From contig NW_026971338.1 in the NCBI RefSeq assembly GCF_963678635.1, positions 1 through 30,865 of the forward strand: 30,865 nt of DNA, read 5' to 3'. The position numbers were made by a program, and so were the translations under genes. This DNA comes from Symsagittifera roscoffensis (lineage: Eukaryota; Xenacoelomorpha; Acoela; Convolutidae). The notes beneath the pieces are model-generated. The model did not search any database, was not told the origin of the DNA, and saw only the letters and a list, made by a program, of their open reading frames with translations. Within the stretch, counting starts at the first letter, position 1; each line of letters begins with the position of its first letter. Shown in pieces: positions 29,039 to 30,865 of the stretch.

Positions 29039-30865
29039 GTCGAGCCATTGAGGGTGCCCCCTTCTAAATACAGCCTACCGTACATTTTATTTTCTTCTTC
29101 TGACAGACATTATTTGCTTATTTTACAGAGGTATTTCAACCATATCTGTTTTAATCATAACAGATATGACTTTTTAAAAATTCGATATGATTAAGCGAGA
29201 TTTAGTTATGGTTTTTTGGATTGCCTCCTGCAGTTTGTATGACTTATGTCCTCCCACCGCTGGTGCCAGCATCCTCGCTTGTATCCGGGCACAGATCTGG
29301 TTTCTCCTGACACACAATGTGCACCATCACAAATGCAAAGTTCAACTTGACCTTAATTGTCGAACCTGTCAGAAACAGGAAATTACTGCTATAATACAAA
29401 AATAAGCATTTTAACTGAATTTCGAATCTGATTAAAATACATATTTAAAGTATAATAGATGTTGCATTATAGACTATTATAACCAAAATTGGCAATTATA
29501 TTTATAATCAGTTACGAGAAAAAAATGACATTTTTTCAAAACTATAAAAAACTATTTTCCAAATTTCAAAAAAAAAGAAAAAGTTAACAAGAATTTAGTA
29601 ATATTCTTATTTTACCTCTGATTTTATCTCTGGTCAGCCCAATAAAAAATTGCGCATCGTAGAGAAGCGAACAATTTGGTGTCTTAAGCTCATTGAAACC
29701 CATTGGCAAGTCTTTCAACATGTTCCAAAATGTGAACGGATTGATCCACTTACAAAGTTTTCATGGGTTTTGCGTACAAATATATCAAACATGAGTTTTG
29801 TCGGAACAATTGTTTTTTTTGCGGATTCTGCATCAACTGAATATAGCTAGTATTTCTAGATTATGCAAAGGAAGAGGGTTTCGCAAAAGTAATTAGACTC
29901 CGCAATTTTTTTGTTACGCTGAGCTAAACCAATTCTTGTTATCTAGCAGCAAATGCGCAAGTTCAAAGCAAGGATTTAATCATTAACAGTGGAATCTGAA
30001 AACAAACATAAATTGTTGTGTAACTAAAATTGTAGGTGTACTCTTTCAGTAACTGAAATAAAAATTTCCCAGCAAATTGATTTTGGAATTTTTTTGGGAG
30101 GCACTGAATATGCGAAATCCGAATAAGCAAAGCAAAATCAAAGAAACAAATCAAATCAAATCATCAAAATCGAAAAAAAAACTAAAATTGAATAAACCAA
30201 ATCACTGTTTGGATGAGGAGGATATGGTTGTGACTTTGTAATATGTGTATTGCTATGATGTATGTGCATAATAATAATCTCCAAGCGTTTACTTAAGTAT
30301 TCTGTTAATATTGAAGACTTGCGCTAACTATGATGCATTATCAGCATTAAGATTGCAATTAAAAATAATCCAGGTGAATTGTTGTTCGTAGTTGAAATTG
30401 AGTTGTTGTCATTATTTGGGATTGAACTGCTGCCAGTAATTGGGGTTAACCAAACTTGTTAGCATCAATGATTTTCAGAAGAGAGTTACTTTACCATTAC
30501 TTTTTAGATTTCAAGTTTTTGGCATTTTTTAAAATTCTCTGACCCTTTTATAGATCAACCAATGTCGCTTGCCGCATATTTATTATTAGATTCTGGCAGT
30601 TACAGTTTATCTTCAACTCAAAAGTCTTCGATATTTTTCTCTTAGCAGGAAAGTCTTAATACGCTTCTTTCAAAGAAACTGATTCACTGCTGGTGACGCA
30701 CAAACAAAAGAGTCGATTTAAAAGTGTATTTGAAGACAAAATTGAAAACTTCAATGGAATGCGCAAAACAACGCGGTTTCCGCTTACACTTTGCGGGTTC
30801 CTCTTACTGTTGCGAATTCCGCGACATTCTAAGTTGACCATACGCATGTATTTTTTGTTTGTCGA
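29039..30865. other. Right flank, no gene recognised
   Basis: AT-rich. A perfect 10-bp palindrome with 8-base loop lies at 29141-29168 (catatctgtt ... aacagatatg). Plus ORF 29187-29405 has several Cys and His residues (HNVHHHKCK, CRTCQKQ) but no family I recognise. ORFs at 29650-29850 (plus), 29963-30154 (minus) and 30656-30847 (minus) also lack recognisable domains. A short caaat repeat occurs at about 30148-30163. Confidence 0.45.

Noticed and set aside
29187-29405. 72-codon plus-strand ORF with clustered His and Cys
   Set aside because: No zinc-finger spacing or family match could be recognised, and there is no splice or promoter context to support a gene.

Overview
The window looks like a repeat-rich, strongly AT-biased stretch of an invertebrate animal nuclear genome. 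The evidence is a Ty3/Gypsy-type LTR retrotransposon with an envelope-like gene, a decayed FLYWCH/MULE-type transposase, hAT-like and fold-back non-autonomous DNA elements, and no bacterial gene organisation. I cannot fix the phylum from sequence alone. No intact host gene was recognised. Layout: 1-2291 is left flank holding a 36-bp minisatellite (about 486-870). 2292-20585 is one giant LTR retrotransposon of about 18.3 kb, read on the minus strand. Its 5' LTR is at 19589-20585 and its 3' LTR at 2292-3304; the LTRs are about 97% identical by hand comparison, apart from a ~16-bp indel. 20586-21747 is flank with nothing recognisable. 21748-28024 is a nest of inverted and fragmentary copies of one dispersed repeat (called R1 here), two inverted copies of a short minisatellite, a degenerate tRNA-like element, and a FLYWCH plus MULE-type transposase remnant on the minus strand. 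28732-29038 is a small hAT-like MITE, and 29039-30865 has no recognisable gene. Retrotransposon order in its own 5' to 3' direction: 5' LTR; leader with four degenerate ~115-bp repeats and a 60-bp duplication; gag, broken in several frames, with a CCHC zinc knuckle and Asn/Arg/Ser-rich tail; an uninterrupted 854-codon protease-reverse transcriptase-RNase H ORF; integrase (HHCC finger, DD35E core, GPY-type C-terminal module), broken; an intact 442-codon membrane-anchored accessory ORF; an envelope-like glycoprotein gene, broken; a second long accessory ORF, broken; a ~1.6 kb non-coding tail; 3' LTR. The two accessory proteins flank the envelope gene and appear to share a C-terminal module, an arrangement I do not recognise from described Gypsy/errantivirus elements. 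In a working copy gag would form the particle, pol would copy and integrate it, and the envelope could allow membrane fusion. This copy cannot be autonomous because gag, integrase, envelope and one accessory gene are interrupted. Several breaks lie at homopolymer runs, so part of the damage could be assembly error.
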